DNA from: Deltaproteobacteria bacterium UBA4427
GTDB taxonomy: Bacteria > Myxococcota_A > UBA9160 > UBA4427
Direction of reading: 5' to 3'
NCBI GenBank assembly: GCA_002390675.1
Contig: DGPZ01000164.1
Location: forward strand, 46,048 to 59,837
Length of the DNA stretch: 13,790 nucleotides
The notes beneath the pieces are model-generated. The model saw only the letters and a list, made by a program, of their open reading frames with translations. It ran no database searches and had not been told where the DNA came from. Shown here piece by piece: positions 1-7,802 of the stretch. The translations under genes and the position numbers were made by a program. How positions within the stretch are numbered: the stretch's first letter is position 1; each line of letters opens with the position of its first letter.

Positions 1-296
1 TCAGGAGACATGCGCGCAGCGATCGCCGCACCGATCGCCGACCCGACGAGCACAGGTATGAGAAGCGGGACCGCTTCTTTGATTCCATTGAAGCCCTTGC
101 TTCGAAAGCGCCAGACCGCGACGCCATTCTGAAACAACACGCCGATCCGGTTGGTGCCGTTCGCAACCGTGGCGGGCAGCCCTAGAAACACGAGCAGCGG
201 CACTGTGATCAGCGAGCCGCCGCCCGCGAGCGTATTGATCACGCCTGCGACCAAGCCTCCGGCGGCGAGCAGGAGCCATGTGCTGAAATCGTCCAT
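1..296 (-). CDS. TauE/SafE-family membrane exporter, N-terminal part (runs off left edge)
   Basis: The minus frame opens with ATG at 296 and stays open for 98 codons to the left edge, so only the N-terminus is present. It begins MDDFSTWLLLAAGGLVAGVI and continues with NTLAGGGSLITVP and a VANGTNRIGVLFQN stretch. This Gly-rich opening, with the N-T-x-A-G-G-G-S block and the A-N-G-T-N-R-x-G block, is the hallmark of the TauE/SafE (DUF81) family of sulfite or organosulfonate exporters in the inner membrane. Two hydrophobic segments are visible (about residues 7-40 and 76-96) with a basic cytoplasmic-type loop (WRFRSKGF) between them. An AGGGA at 306-310 lies 9 bases before the ATG. The gene is divergent from the S9 peptidase gene. 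The substrate cannot be told from this family signature alone. Family assignment is strong; function is generic. Confidence 0.85.
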   Translation of the reverse strand, partial: MDDFSTWLLLAAGGLVAGVINTLAGGGSLITVPLLVFLGLPATVANGTNRIGVLFQNGVAVWRFRSKGFNGIKEAVPLLIPVLVGSAIGAAIAARMSP

Positions 297-550
297 TGGG
301 GTCGTTCCCTATGCGCGTCGGTTGGCCGGAACGAATGATCCGGGGGGAATGGCTGTTCGATGGACCTTCGAGCGAAGGACTGATAGCGAGAACTGCAGGG
401 CGAGACGATGTGCGGTGTCCGTGGGCATTCTCTTCCCGTTCTCCCCGTTCTTTTCAGCCGTGGGATTTTCGGACGACGGGTCGCCACGGTGCGCCTTAGC
501 ATGCAGACTATGATGAGAGGCCGCCAGGGGGCGTTTGCGCCTCGGCAATC

Positions 551-556
551 AAGGAG
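551..556 (+). promoter_or_regulatory. Ribosome binding site fixing a TTG start
   Basis: AAGGAG sits 8 bases before a TTG codon at 565. The reading frame is open further upstream to another TTG at 535, but that one has no comparable site, so the downstream TTG is preferred as the start of the peptidase gene. Confidence 0.7.
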
Positions 557-564
557 CTCACCCA

Positions 565-2532
565 TTGCAGATCGAAAGCCAAAACGAACAAGCTTGTGGC
601 GATTGGGATTCGTCGATCGGATCGGCGGACCTCGTACGCGGCGCGCTGCGGCTTTCGGCGCTCACGATTGAAGCGGGTCGGCTCTATTGGCTCGAGGGGC
701 GGCCGGACGAAGGTGGCCGGCAGGTGCTGATGCGGGCGCGATTGCCCGAGGCGACCGCGGTTCCCGCTCTTCTCGAGGTCGAAGAGGTGTTGGCTCGGGA
801 CGTTAATGTGCGGACGCGGGTCCACGAATATGGTGGCGGCGAGTTCTGCGTTTGGCGCGACCATGTTTACTACGTGGACGATTCAGATGGGCGGATCTAT
901 CGAGCGAGTCGCGGTACAACGCCCGAGCCGGTCGTTCCGGCGGGCGCGATGCATGCGGATCTCGTCGTGTCGCCCGAAGGTGATTGGCTCTTCTGTGTCG
1001 AGGAGCGCTCGCGTGAGGGCCGTGAGCCCGAGAATCGAATTCTCGCCATTCGGCTCGATTCAGAGGGACGGGCGCAGGGTGGACCTCGGACGGTTGCCGC
1101 GGGGCACGACTTCTACGCATCTCTTTGTTGTTCACCAGAGGGAGACGAACTCGCGTTTCTCGCATGGGATCATCCGAATATGCCGTGGAACGGGACCGTT
1201 CTCGAAAGGATTGCATGGGGACAAGAGGGCGCACGGGGGGAGGTCCGGCCGTGCGCGGGTGGGCGGCGTGAATCTCTTTTTCAACCCGGTTTTGCGCCGG
1301 ACGGCCGACTCTTTGTTGTTTCGGATCGATCGGGTTGGTGGAACCTAACGTGCGTGCGGGAGTCGGGACTCGAAGCCGTGCACGAGGACCGGTTCGAGAT
1401 TGGCAGACCGCAATGGGTTTTCGGCATGTCAGCATGGGCTTTCTCGGGAGAGAAAGTGCTAGGCGCGGCCACGGTAGACGGCGTTGATACCCTCGTTGAA
1501 ATCGATATCGAGAGTTGTTCTTCTCGTGCTCGGTTGAGTCGCTTGCAGTCGATTTCCGGAATCGTTGTCGGCGACGGCTGGGTGGCTTGCGTAGGGGGCG
1601 AATCGGAAAAAGCTGCCGGCCTGTATCTGTGGAGTGCGTCGGATGGGGTACCTGAGTGCGTTCGCGAAAGCAGTCCGCTCGAGCTGCACGCCGATTCGAT
1701 TAGCCAAGCCATCCCGATGTCTTTTGATTCAAAAGACGGGCGGACAGCGCATGCCTTTCTTTATAAGCCGAAGTCCGGGAGCCAAACGCCGCGCTCGGGA
1801 GAGCGGCCGCCCTTGTTGGTGAAGAGTCACGGGGGGCCGACGGCGGCCGCGAGCGCCGCCCTTGATCCGCGGATTCAATATTGGACGAGTAGAGGCTTTG
1901 CGGTCGCGGATGTGAACTACGGAGGATCGTCGGGTTTTGGTCGCGCCTATCGAGATCAATTGGAAGAACGATGGGGCGTGGTTGACGTCGAAGATTGTGT
2001 CGCCGTTGCACGTTCCCTCGCGGATGAAGGTCTTGTCGACGGAGATCGACTGGCGATCAGCGGTGGCAGTGCGGGCGGCTACACGACCCTTTGTGCTTTG
2101 ACGTTTCATGACGCTTTTGCGGCTGGAGCGAGCCACTACGGGATCGGGAACCTCGAAGCGTTGGCGCAGGACACGCACAAATTTGAGTCGCGCTATACGG
2201 ACTGGCTCGTCGGGCCTCTCCCTGAGACCCAGGCACGCTATGTGGAGCGTTCACCCATCCATCACGTCGAGCGACTCGCCTGCCCCGTGATATTTTTTCA
2301 GGGACTCGAAGATAGGGTCGTGCCGCCCAGCCAGGCCGAGTCAATGGTGGCGGTGCTTGCCGAGCGCGGTTTGCCGCACGGCTACGTGCCCTTCGAAGGG
2401 GAGCAGCACGGCTTTCGACGCGCCGAGAATATCCGGACGGCGCTCGACGGTGAACTCTATTTCTACTCTCAGGTGTTTGGATTCAATGCGCCGAAGCCCG
2501 AGCGCGTAGAGGTCGTGGGTGCGCCTACGTGA
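565..2532 (+). CDS. S9-family (prolyl oligopeptidase/acylaminoacyl-peptidase-like) serine peptidase
   Basis: The protein has 655 residues, the usual size for S9C-type peptidases: an N-terminal beta-propeller of about 390 residues followed by an alpha/beta-hydrolase domain. Propeller traits include repeated SPEG/APDGR turns (for example VVSPEGDWL, CSPEGDELAF, FAPDGRLF). The catalytic domain shows KSHGGPT, the oxyanion-side NYGGSSGFGRAYR, the nucleophile elbow GGSAGGY with Ser502, Asp583 in GLEDRVVPP, and His615 in GEQHGF, so the Ser-Asp-His triad is complete. Such enzymes cleave short peptides, often from the N-terminus, usually in the cytosol. No signal peptide is visible. The start is TTG with AAGGAG 8 bases upstream. 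The stop overlaps the next gene by four bases (GTGA), implying translational coupling to the lipoprotein metalloprotease-like gene. Exact specificity (dipeptidyl, acylaminoacyl or oligopeptidase) cannot be read from the sequence. Confidence 0.93.
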   Translation: MQIESQNEQACGDWDSSIGSADLVRGALRLSALTIEAGRLYWLEGRPDEGGRQVLMRARLPEATAVPALLEVEEVLARDVNVRTRVHEYGGGEFCVWRDHVYYVDDSDGRIYRASRGTTPEPVVPAGAMHADLVVSPEGDWLFCVEERSREGREPENRILAIRLDSEGRAQGGPRTVAAGHDFYASLCCSPEGDELAFLAWDHPNMPWNGTVLERIAWGQEGARGEVRPCAGGRRESLFQPGFAPDGRLFVVSDRSGWWNLTCVRESGLEAVHEDRFEIGRPQWVFGMSAWAFSGEKVLGAATVDGVDTLVEIDIESCSSRARLSRLQSISGIVVGDGWVACVGGESEKAAGLYLWSASDGVPECVRESSPLELHADSISQAIPMSFDSKDGRTAHAFLYKPKSGSQTPRSGERPPLLVKSHGGPTAAASAALDPRIQYWTSRGFAVADVNYGGSSGFGRAYRDQLEERWGVVDVEDCVAVARSLADEGLVDGDRLAISGGSAGGYTTLCALTFHDAFAAGASHYGIGNLEALAQDTHKFESRYTDWLVGPLPETQARYVERSPIHHVERLACPVIFFQGLEDRVVPPSQAESMVAVLAERGLPHGYVPFEGEQHGFRRAENIRTALDGELYFYSQVFGFNAPKPERVEVVGAPT

Positions 2533-3608
2533 AACTAATCGCTTCTCTTTGTGAGCTCCGGAACCTAGCGAGATCGACATCGCGTGCATCTTTTGTTTTG
2601 GGCGTGCTTTTTTTCGCCGTTCTACTCGGCTGTGTTCCGACGGTGGGTGGCTGGGATGTGGACGCCCTTCATTTGGAGCTGCCCGCACTCGGTAACGGAA
2701 CGCCGAACCGAATCGGAGACCTAACGCCTTACCCTGCGCTGGTCGGCGATGCGCTTGCACTGGTTGTTTGTCGCTTCGAAGAGGCGAAGGTGGTGAGGGT
2801 CCAAGTTGAAGGCGATGACTGGCCAGGAGAATGGTCGCATCGCGCACTTGAGGCCATGGCCTTTGACGGTGTTCGTCTTGAACTGGCGTCAGCCGGCGAC
2901 GCGAATTCAGTCGAAAATGGGCCGCTGATTCGCGTGCAATCGATTGCCGGGCCGGATGCCTCGGGGCCTGTAGGCTTGGGGGACACCTTGGCAGAATGCG
3001 ATGTCTCCTCGACGATCGCACAGGATGCACGTGCTTCGAGTCCAAGCCGAGTGACCGGGGTCCTACGCGATGTCACAATTCGGTTGCGTCGACGACTTCG
3101 GCAGCAGACGGGGAAAATCTTCGAGGCGAGCGAAGCGGAGTGGGGCGCCGCGTTTCTTCACGAGCTCGCGCACGGGCTTGGCTTTGCGGGGCACGTGGCG
3201 ACAGGCGAGTCCGTCGTGCAGCGCGAGCAGAGTGGCTTGCGATGGATAGGGCGGAACGTCGTAGAGGGACGTCGGATTCCTACGCCGAACCTTGACGCGC
3301 TGTACCTCATTCCGAATGGATACGTAGTAGGCGAAGCCAATATCGATGCGTCCGCGGCCGAATTGCTCAAAGCAGTCATTCATTTGGTTGCGGAACGAAC
3401 GGAGCGTGTCGGGCCTCCAGTCGGGCCAAGAGCAATCGCGGGGGACCGGGAAGCGCGCCTTGCTTGGCGATGGCCCGGAGGACTCGCGATCGCACTTCGT
3501 TTCCCCGACTGGAGCGGCGAACTCAAACGCAAAGAGTCGATTACGGTAGAGCCAAGCCCAGCGACCCGACTATTGCTCGAACATCGTAGGCGAGACGAGA
3601 ATCTCTGA
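2529..3608 (+). CDS. Putative lipoprotein with a metzincin-like zinc-protease motif
   Basis: A 359-residue protein starting with GTG inside a GTGA overlap with the S9 peptidase stop. The N-terminus has a basic region (RNLARSTSRAS), a hydrophobic core (FVLGVLFFAVLL) and a lipobox ending LLGC, with Cys35 as the expected lipidated residue, so the mature protein should be membrane-anchored outside the cytoplasm. At residues 211-222 lies HELAHGLGFAGH. HExxHxxG is the zinc-binding helix and turn of metzincins such as matrixins. The possible third histidine, His222, is one residue later than the canonical HExxHxxGxxH spacing. The preceding region (SEAEWGAAFLHELAH) fits the active-site helix. I recognise no other domain and no close named family. 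It may be an active envelope protease, or a protein that kept the fold while changing the zinc site. Translation is probably coupled to the peptidase, because only a weak AGAGG lies about 15 bases upstream. The gene ends 18 bases from a convergent stop codon. Confidence 0.8.
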   Translation: MKLIASLCELRNLARSTSRASFVLGVLFFAVLLGCVPTVGGWDVDALHLELPALGNGTPNRIGDLTPYPALVGDALALVVCRFEEAKVVRVQVEGDDWPGEWSHRALEAMAFDGVRLELASAGDANSVENGPLIRVQSIAGPDASGPVGLGDTLAECDVSSTIAQDARASSPSRVTGVLRDVTIRLRRRLRQQTGKIFEASEAEWGAAFLHELAHGLGFAGHVATGESVVQREQSGLRWIGRNVVEGRRIPTPNLDALYLIPNGYVVGEANIDASAAELLKAVIHLVAERTERVGPPVGPRAIAGDREARLAWRWPGGLAIALRFPDWSGELKRKESITVEPSPATRLLLEHRRRDENL

Positions 3609-3626
3609 TTCAGGCGTCGATCATCG

Positions 3627-5120
3627 CTATTCCTTGACGCTCGGTTCGATCGTGCGAGCGCGGGCGATGAGCTCGTTGGCGAGGTCGGTCTTCCCGATTG
3701 CGCGCATTACGAGGCCAAGCCGGAAGTGCGTGACCGCATCTTCTTGAGGCCGGCCTAGTGCGAGTCCTAGATGCTCAGCGGCGCGCTGCGCGTTGGTCTT
3801 TGGTTGTTTGTACAGCGCCCAGCCAAGGGCTGCTTGATAGTCGGGCTCCTCCGGCCAGAGTTCGACCGCGGGCTCGAGGTATTCCAAGGCGCCTTCAAAA
3901 TTGCCCATCTTGGCGAGGATTTCGCCTTTACGGAAGGAAGTCTCCGCTTGAGCAAGTCGTGCGGTATCGATCTCCGGATCTTCACTGCCGCCAGCATCGT
4001 ACGCCTTCCGCTTGTCGGCATTGGAGAGCGTCTCAAAGGCCTCGGCAATTCGCGCGAAAACCCGAGCGGCAGGACCTTTGAGGTGATCGAGACCGAGTCT
4101 TGAGAGCGCATCGGGATGATATTTCTTCGCTGCTTTGAAGTACGCCTTCTTGATCTGTAGGGTTGAGGCGGCTTCGTCTAGCCCCAGTGCACTGTAGTGA
4201 TCGAGGCTACCTAGGTTGCCTAAAAAGTTTTCAATTTCGTTTCGAAGCTCAGATTCTTGAGTGTTGGTCGTTGATTTTCGGTCAGCATATTCTTGGGAAT
4301 CTTTGCCTGCAGAGAATGCGGATGTAGCCTCGAGGACTTTCACTTCGAAGGCGGTCGGATCATTTCGGAGCGATGGACCGCTCGCACCTAGTCGAACTAC
4401 GCCCGTGTGCAGTGCGGCCCATAGGGTTGCAGCTGCGAGGGAGTTGCCCGCGCATTCGCCGAGGATTTGTCCGATCGGAAGATGTTCGTCGAGCTTGCGG
4501 ATCACGTTCTCAGCGGGAGCGCCCGCAGATGCAAATTTATTGGCGACCTTGCGGAAGCGCGGAGAGATGTCGCCCTTGGCGTCCTGGACCTGCATCAACT
4601 CGCGAAAGAGTCGATCGGTTCCCCAGCGCCGCGGGAGCTCTTCTTGGAGAAGGCTGATTAGATCAAAGGGTTTGGCGCTCGTGGGGCGTGCGGCCGAGTC
4701 GGCTTGCTGGGGCCTCCAGGTGTACTTGCCCGCGTTCCACTCGAATGTTTCGGCTATGCAGCGGCGTGCCTCTTCTCGGAGTGCTTGATAGAGAGCCTGT
4801 GCATCCAGAATTTTGAGCGCAAGTACCACCGAGGCGTGTGGGCAGCCGCGTTCCTCGGCTAAGCGTTCTACCTCGAGGCGCGCAGTCGCATCGATGCGAC
4901 GTGTATCGAAAAGGAATTCAGCGAACCTGTCTTGCACGCCGGAAGATGCGACGCCGTAGGGAGCCCCTTCGAAGACATCGATGCTTCGCTCGTTCTGAAC
5001 ATGCCGAAGCTCAAGAATGCCGGACCGTTGATCACGCCAAGCTTGCGCGAGCAGGAGCGGGACGTTGACCGCGTCGAGCGAGCCCTCGACGGGGGCATCG
5101 AAGAGTGTGAAGTCCGACAT
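3627..5120 (-). CDS. PATAN (DUF4388)-like, J-domain and TPR regulatory protein
   Basis: A 497-residue soluble protein. Residues about 12-130 resemble a PATAN/DUF4388 domain (GSLDAVNVPLLLAQAW, SGILELR, then a beta segment ending in a DVFEGAPYGVAS turn), a domain found in gliding, two-component and GTPase-linked regulators. Residues about 307-377 form a DnaJ J domain (DHYSALGL, then KKAYFKAAKKYHPD, then AFETLSNADKRKAYDAG). The HPD motif needed to stimulate Hsp70 ATPase activity is intact at 335-337. There is no Gly/Phe or zinc-finger region, so it is not a full DnaJ. Residues about 389-495 form roughly three TPR-like helical pairs, likely a protein-docking platform. It is probably a specialised Hsp70 co-chaperone or scaffold. 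The start ATG lacks a clear Shine-Dalgarno site. It is the last gene of a minus-strand run, 76 bases after the V4R-STAS gene. Domain calls are strong for J and TPR, moderate for PATAN. Confidence 0.88.
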   Translation of the reverse strand: MSDFTLFDAPVEGSLDAVNVPLLLAQAWRDQRSGILELRHVQNERSIDVFEGAPYGVASSGVQDRFAEFLFDTRRIDATARLEVERLAEERGCPHASVVLALKILDAQALYQALREEARRCIAETFEWNAGKYTWRPQQADSAARPTSAKPFDLISLLQEELPRRWGTDRLFRELMQVQDAKGDISPRFRKVANKFASAGAPAENVIRKLDEHLPIGQILGECAGNSLAAATLWAALHTGVVRLGASGPSLRNDPTAFEVKVLEATSAFSAGKDSQEYADRKSTTNTQESELRNEIENFLGNLGSLDHYSALGLDEAASTLQIKKAYFKAAKKYHPDALSRLGLDHLKGPAARVFARIAEAFETLSNADKRKAYDAGGSEDPEIDTARLAQAETSFRKGEILAKMGNFEGALEYLEPAVELWPEEPDYQAALGWALYKQPKTNAQRAAEHLGLALGRPQEDAVTHFRLGLVMRAIGKTDLANELIARARTIEPSVKE

Positions 5121-5196
5121 GGCGTTAGGTTGCGGTCCGCGTCTCTCTGGTCGCCGATCGCGGCGGCGTGGTTGTAGGGGACGGGCAGGGCTAGTA

Positions 5197-6243
5197 CTAG
5201 ATCAGGTGTTTTTGTGCGTCTGCGATTTGGAAGGCAGTTGCGATTGACTGGGTGAGGTCTTTTCGAAGAATGAGGTGGGACGCCTCAATGCTATTAATGG
5301 CGGCTTCGGATTCGTGAGATACGCCGGTAATCAGGCTCTGCGCATTCCATAACTCGATCGTTTCGAGGATTTTCTCGAGCGCGGCTGCGCCGAATCCTTC
5401 GTCGAGCGGGCGTTCGCGAAGGTCGATGACGACCGCGCGGATTTCAGAGATACTAGGGTCACGGCCTAACATATCGACAGTGGCTAGTGCCTCGTCGAGG
5501 GTCGTGAAGGGCAACACCATGACGGGGCCCCAGATATGAACGGCCGGCTGCGATCGATCGAATTGAGTACTGGGGTTAGGCGGACCGTCATTGCGTTCCA
5601 TGACAGGAGTTTTCGCGATCTGGCGGAACGTTTCGAAGGGCACCTCACGGTTAAGCGATTGCATCTCCTCGTCACCGCGCGCTTCCCAGACTGAGCTTTC
5701 CTGGACTTCGAAATGACAGGCTTTGTCACCTCGGGCCGCGCAGCTAACTTCGCGTGCGATCAGACGTCTATTCAATGTGCCGGAAAGCCAACCGGTTGTG
5801 TACCCGGCGCTCATCCAACAAGAGGGTGATTCAGGGGCACCGAGTTTTGAAACCCGAGCCACGGCCTCATGTTGTTCGGTCCACACCCCTTCGAGGGAGA
5901 GCGCGCCAGCTTCATCCATGTGTACGCCACCGGTCCATTGGATAACAACGGAAGTGGTGGTGGGGGAGGCGGCCGCATCCGAAACCAGATCATCTCGCTC
6001 TCTACAGACCCGTGCAGCGTCACGAAGGCCGTGCAGCAAGCCGATCTCGAAAAGGGCGATTGAGGCCTTCTGCTGGCCGAGTTTGTCGTGAAGTTCGACC
6101 AGAATCGATGCGAGGAAACGACGGTCCACGAAGAGTTTCGGATCGTTCATCAGCACCGTATCAGGGCCGAATCCAAGGGAGTTGAGGATTTCGAGGTGTC
6201 GGTACGGCACGGTCTCGGTCTGAGGCTTGGATGGGGATCGCAT
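5197..6243 (-). CDS. XylR_N-V4R sensor domain fused to a STAS-like domain
   Basis: A 348-residue protein. Residues about 34-85 resemble the XylR_N activator region (DPKLFVDRRFL, then FEIGLLHGLRDAARV). Residues about 95-180 match a V4R domain, with GYTTGWLSG (147-155) and a REVSCAARGDKACHFEV block containing Cys168 and Cys176, the cysteine-bearing C-terminal signature of small-molecule-binding V4R modules. After a linker, residues about 235-343 look like a STAS/SpoIIAA-like domain: HIWGPVMVLPFT, then AVVIDLRERPLDEGFG, then ITGVSHESEAAI. Where anti-sigma antagonists carry a phosphorylatable D-S-[ST]-G, this has DEGFG, so classic Ser/Thr phosphorylation seems lost (my alignment by eye). It has no DNA-binding or ATPase domain, so it probably works through protein partners. 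The start ATG is preceded by an AGAGG-type site at rather long spacing. It follows the HD-GYP stop by 26 bases, so co-transcription is likely. V4R assignment good, STAS moderate. Confidence 0.82.
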   Translation of the reverse strand: MRSPSKPQTETVPYRHLEILNSLGFGPDTVLMNDPKLFVDRRFLASILVELHDKLGQQKASIALFEIGLLHGLRDAARVCRERDDLVSDAAASPTTTSVVIQWTGGVHMDEAGALSLEGVWTEQHEAVARVSKLGAPESPSCWMSAGYTTGWLSGTLNRRLIAREVSCAARGDKACHFEVQESSVWEARGDEEMQSLNREVPFETFRQIAKTPVMERNDGPPNPSTQFDRSQPAVHIWGPVMVLPFTTLDEALATVDMLGRDPSISEIRAVVIDLRERPLDEGFGAAALEKILETIELWNAQSLITGVSHESEAAINSIEASHLILRKDLTQSIATAFQIADAQKHLI

Positions 6244-6269
6244 TGGGCGGTGGCCCTCTCTTTCGTTGC

Positions 6270-7397
6270 CTAGCCTTTGATGAAGGCGTAAATGTCGAAT
6301 TTTTGATCCTTGGAGATGAAGGACTCTCCTTCTACCTCTAAGAGCTTGAGGAAGGCGTTGACCACAACGGGATCAAATTGGGTTCCCGAGTATTTGTGCA
6401 TCTCCTTCACGACGACATCGACTGGGAGTGCCTTTCGGTACGGGCGATCGGAGGTCATGGCTTCAACGGTGTCGGCGACGACGATGATTCGCGAGGCCAG
6501 CGGAATCTGATCGCCGGACAGACGGTCCGGATAGCCCGCAGAGCACCCGTCGTACCATTCGTGATGATGACGAACACAGGGAACGACGCTGCGGAGAAAT
6601 TCGACGGGTTCGAGGATCTTCGCGCCGATCTCCGGATGCCTCTTGATCTCTTCGTACTCTTCGTTGTTCAAGCGGTCGGGTTTGGTGATGATCGCATCGG
6701 GGATGCCAATCTTGCCGACGTCATGAAGTAGGCCTGCGAAGTAGACGCGCTCGATGAGTTCCGTGGGGAGGTTCATCTCGTGAGCGATGCGTGAAGCGTA
6801 GACTGCGACCCGTTCGGAATGACCGCGGGTATATGCGTCCTTTGCGTCGATGGCTTCGGCGAGAGCACGAATCGTTTGGATATATGCGGTGCGGAGCTCG
6901 GTGTTTTTTTCATCGAGCTGCTTGGTACGTTCGCGAACTTTCTCTTCCAGATTCTTGTTCATATCCTGGAGTTTGAAGTTTTGCTCACGCGTCACTGTGT
7001 TGAGGCGTTTTATCTCGGCTTTTAGATCATAGTGATCGAAGGCTTGCCGGAGCGTGGCCTTCAGTTCTTCATCGTTCCATGGTTTCGTGATGAGGCGATA
7101 GATCTCGCCTTTGTTGATCGCTTCGACGGCGATCTTCATGTCCGTGTATCCCGTCAGCATCATGCGCACGACATCGTTGTGGCGGTCACGCGCAGAGGCT
7201 AGGAAGTCGACTCCGCTCATCTCGGGCATCCGCTGATCGGTCACGATCACTTGTGGGCCCGCGCGTTCGATCAATTCGAAGGCTTCGCTCGGTGTACTCG
7301 CGGTGAGCACATCAATGGGTTCGTTCCGCAGCAAACGCTGCAGCGCTTTCAAAATGTTGACTTCGTCATCGACGAACAAAACGGTGTGGTTTTCCAC
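6270..7397 (-). CDS. Response regulator: REC domain, coiled coil and HD-GYP (c-di-GMP phosphodiesterase-type)
   Basis: With the GTG start at 7397 the protein has 375 residues. A receiver domain (about 4-125) has acidic pocket Asp10/Asp11 (VDDE), phospho-acceptor Asp54 in VTDQRMP, Thr82 (MMLTG) and Lys105 (TKPW). A coiled coil follows (about 128-172, KNLEEKVRERTKQLDEK), then an HD-GYP domain with Glu182, His193 (GHSERV), HD at 225-226 (LLHDVGKIGIPD), His254 (RHPEIG), HHE at 278-280 and GYP at 288-290. HD-GYP proteins of this RpfG-like layout hydrolyse cyclic di-GMP in the cytoplasm under phosphorelay control. All metal-ligand positions appear present, but the signature HHExxDGxGYP is written HHEWYDGCSAGYP, two residues longer than usual. 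A longer frame from TTG at 7505 exists, but its extra 36 residues are Arg/Pro-rich, lie outside the REC fold and lack a good Shine-Dalgarno site. No histidine kinase partner is visible in the window. Confidence 0.92.
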   Translation of the reverse strand: MENHTVLFVDDEVNILKALQRLLRNEPIDVLTASTPSEAFELIERAGPQVIVTDQRMPEMSGVDFLASARDRHNDVVRMMLTGYTDMKIAVEAINKGEIYRLITKPWNDEELKATLRQAFDHYDLKAEIKRLNTVTREQNFKLQDMNKNLEEKVRERTKQLDEKNTELRTAYIQTIRALAEAIDAKDAYTRGHSERVAVYASRIAHEMNLPTELIERVYFAGLLHDVGKIGIPDAIITKPDRLNNEEYEEIKRHPEIGAKILEPVEFLRSVVPCVRHHHEWYDGCSAGYPDRLSGDQIPLASRIIVVADTVEAMTSDRPYRKALPVDVVVKEMHKYSGTQFDPVVVNAFLKLLEVEGESFISKDQKFDIYAFIKG

Positions 7398-7402
7398 CGG
7401 AA

Positions 7403-7409
7403 CTCCCTC
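7403..7409 (-). promoter_or_regulatory. Ribosome binding site fixing the HD-GYP gene start
   Basis: On the minus strand GAGGGAG precedes the GTG codon at 7397 by 5 bases, and the receiver domain begins within four residues of that codon. This supports GTG over the upstream in-frame TTG at 7505 and ATG at 7478. Confidence 0.65.
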
Positions 7410-7651
7410 GACGAAATCCCGTGCCTTCGGTGGCGCAGGATTAGATCGTCGGTACGGGGCGAAGGGTGCGTCCCGCATCGTTCTGTATCGGCACAGTGGT
7501 GCCAAAGGCTTAGGAATCCTCCCGTTTCCATTGAGTTCTTGTGCAGTTCCAATGATGTGGTCGGCGTCGCTATCGCGGCAGATCGGCAGCTGAGGGGCAT
7601 GCCCTATGATTCGGGGGCCTTTTGCCTACGAAATACGGTACCCAGACCACC

Positions 7652-7676
7652 GTCTCGACGGATGACTTGTCGAGAC
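7652..7676. repeat. Perfect 8-bp inverted repeat (possible operator or RNA hairpin)
   Basis: Arms GTCTCGAC and GTCGAGAC are exactly complementary with a 9-base spacer. The element is about 255 bases upstream of the HD-GYP start and about 130 bases after the ATPase stop on the minus strand. No T-tract follows on either strand, which argues against a standard terminator. It could be an operator or a stable mRNA-end hairpin; the function is unknown. Confidence 0.45.
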
Positions 7677-7802
7677 TTGTGTCTGATCAATTCGCGCTCT
7701 GAGACGACCGAGGTGATTCTGCTTGGGATTCACTTAACGTGTGGGCGTGTCTCGCGGGCCCAGGGCCGTTGCGCCGGGCAATCCATTGTGGGCGCGGGCC
7801 TC

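Larger units (their letters stand above)
7398..7802. other. 405-base intergenic region between AAA+ and HD-GYP genes, with two dyad elements
   Basis: No convincing gene is present; frames on both strands here are short or are shadows with Arg/Pro/His-rich translations. The stretch holds a perfect 8-base inverted repeat GTCTCGAC/GTCGAGAC (7652-7659 and 7669-7676, 9-base loop) and a 10-base palindrome GGGCATGCCC (7595-7604). Neither dyad is followed by a T-run, so they are not ordinary intrinsic terminators. The region should contain the promoter of the HD-GYP operon. I do not recognise a known riboswitch; the c-di-GMP-I and c-di-GMP-II conserved blocks are not apparent by eye. Confidence 0.5.

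Noticed and set aside
486..514. TATGAT at 509-514 as a -10 box for the S9 peptidase gene
   Set aside because: The -10 match is good (five of six), but no recognisable -35 lies 16-18 bases upstream (ACGGTG), so a promoter call is not supported.
803..1435. Minus-strand open frame of 210 codons
   Set aside because: It lies wholly within the S9 peptidase propeller and translates to an Arg/Pro/His-rich shadow.
3609..3626. Terminator between the convergent lipoprotein and PATAN-J genes
   Set aside because: The gap is 18 bases with no stem-loop or T-run; termination, if any, must lie inside the facing genes.
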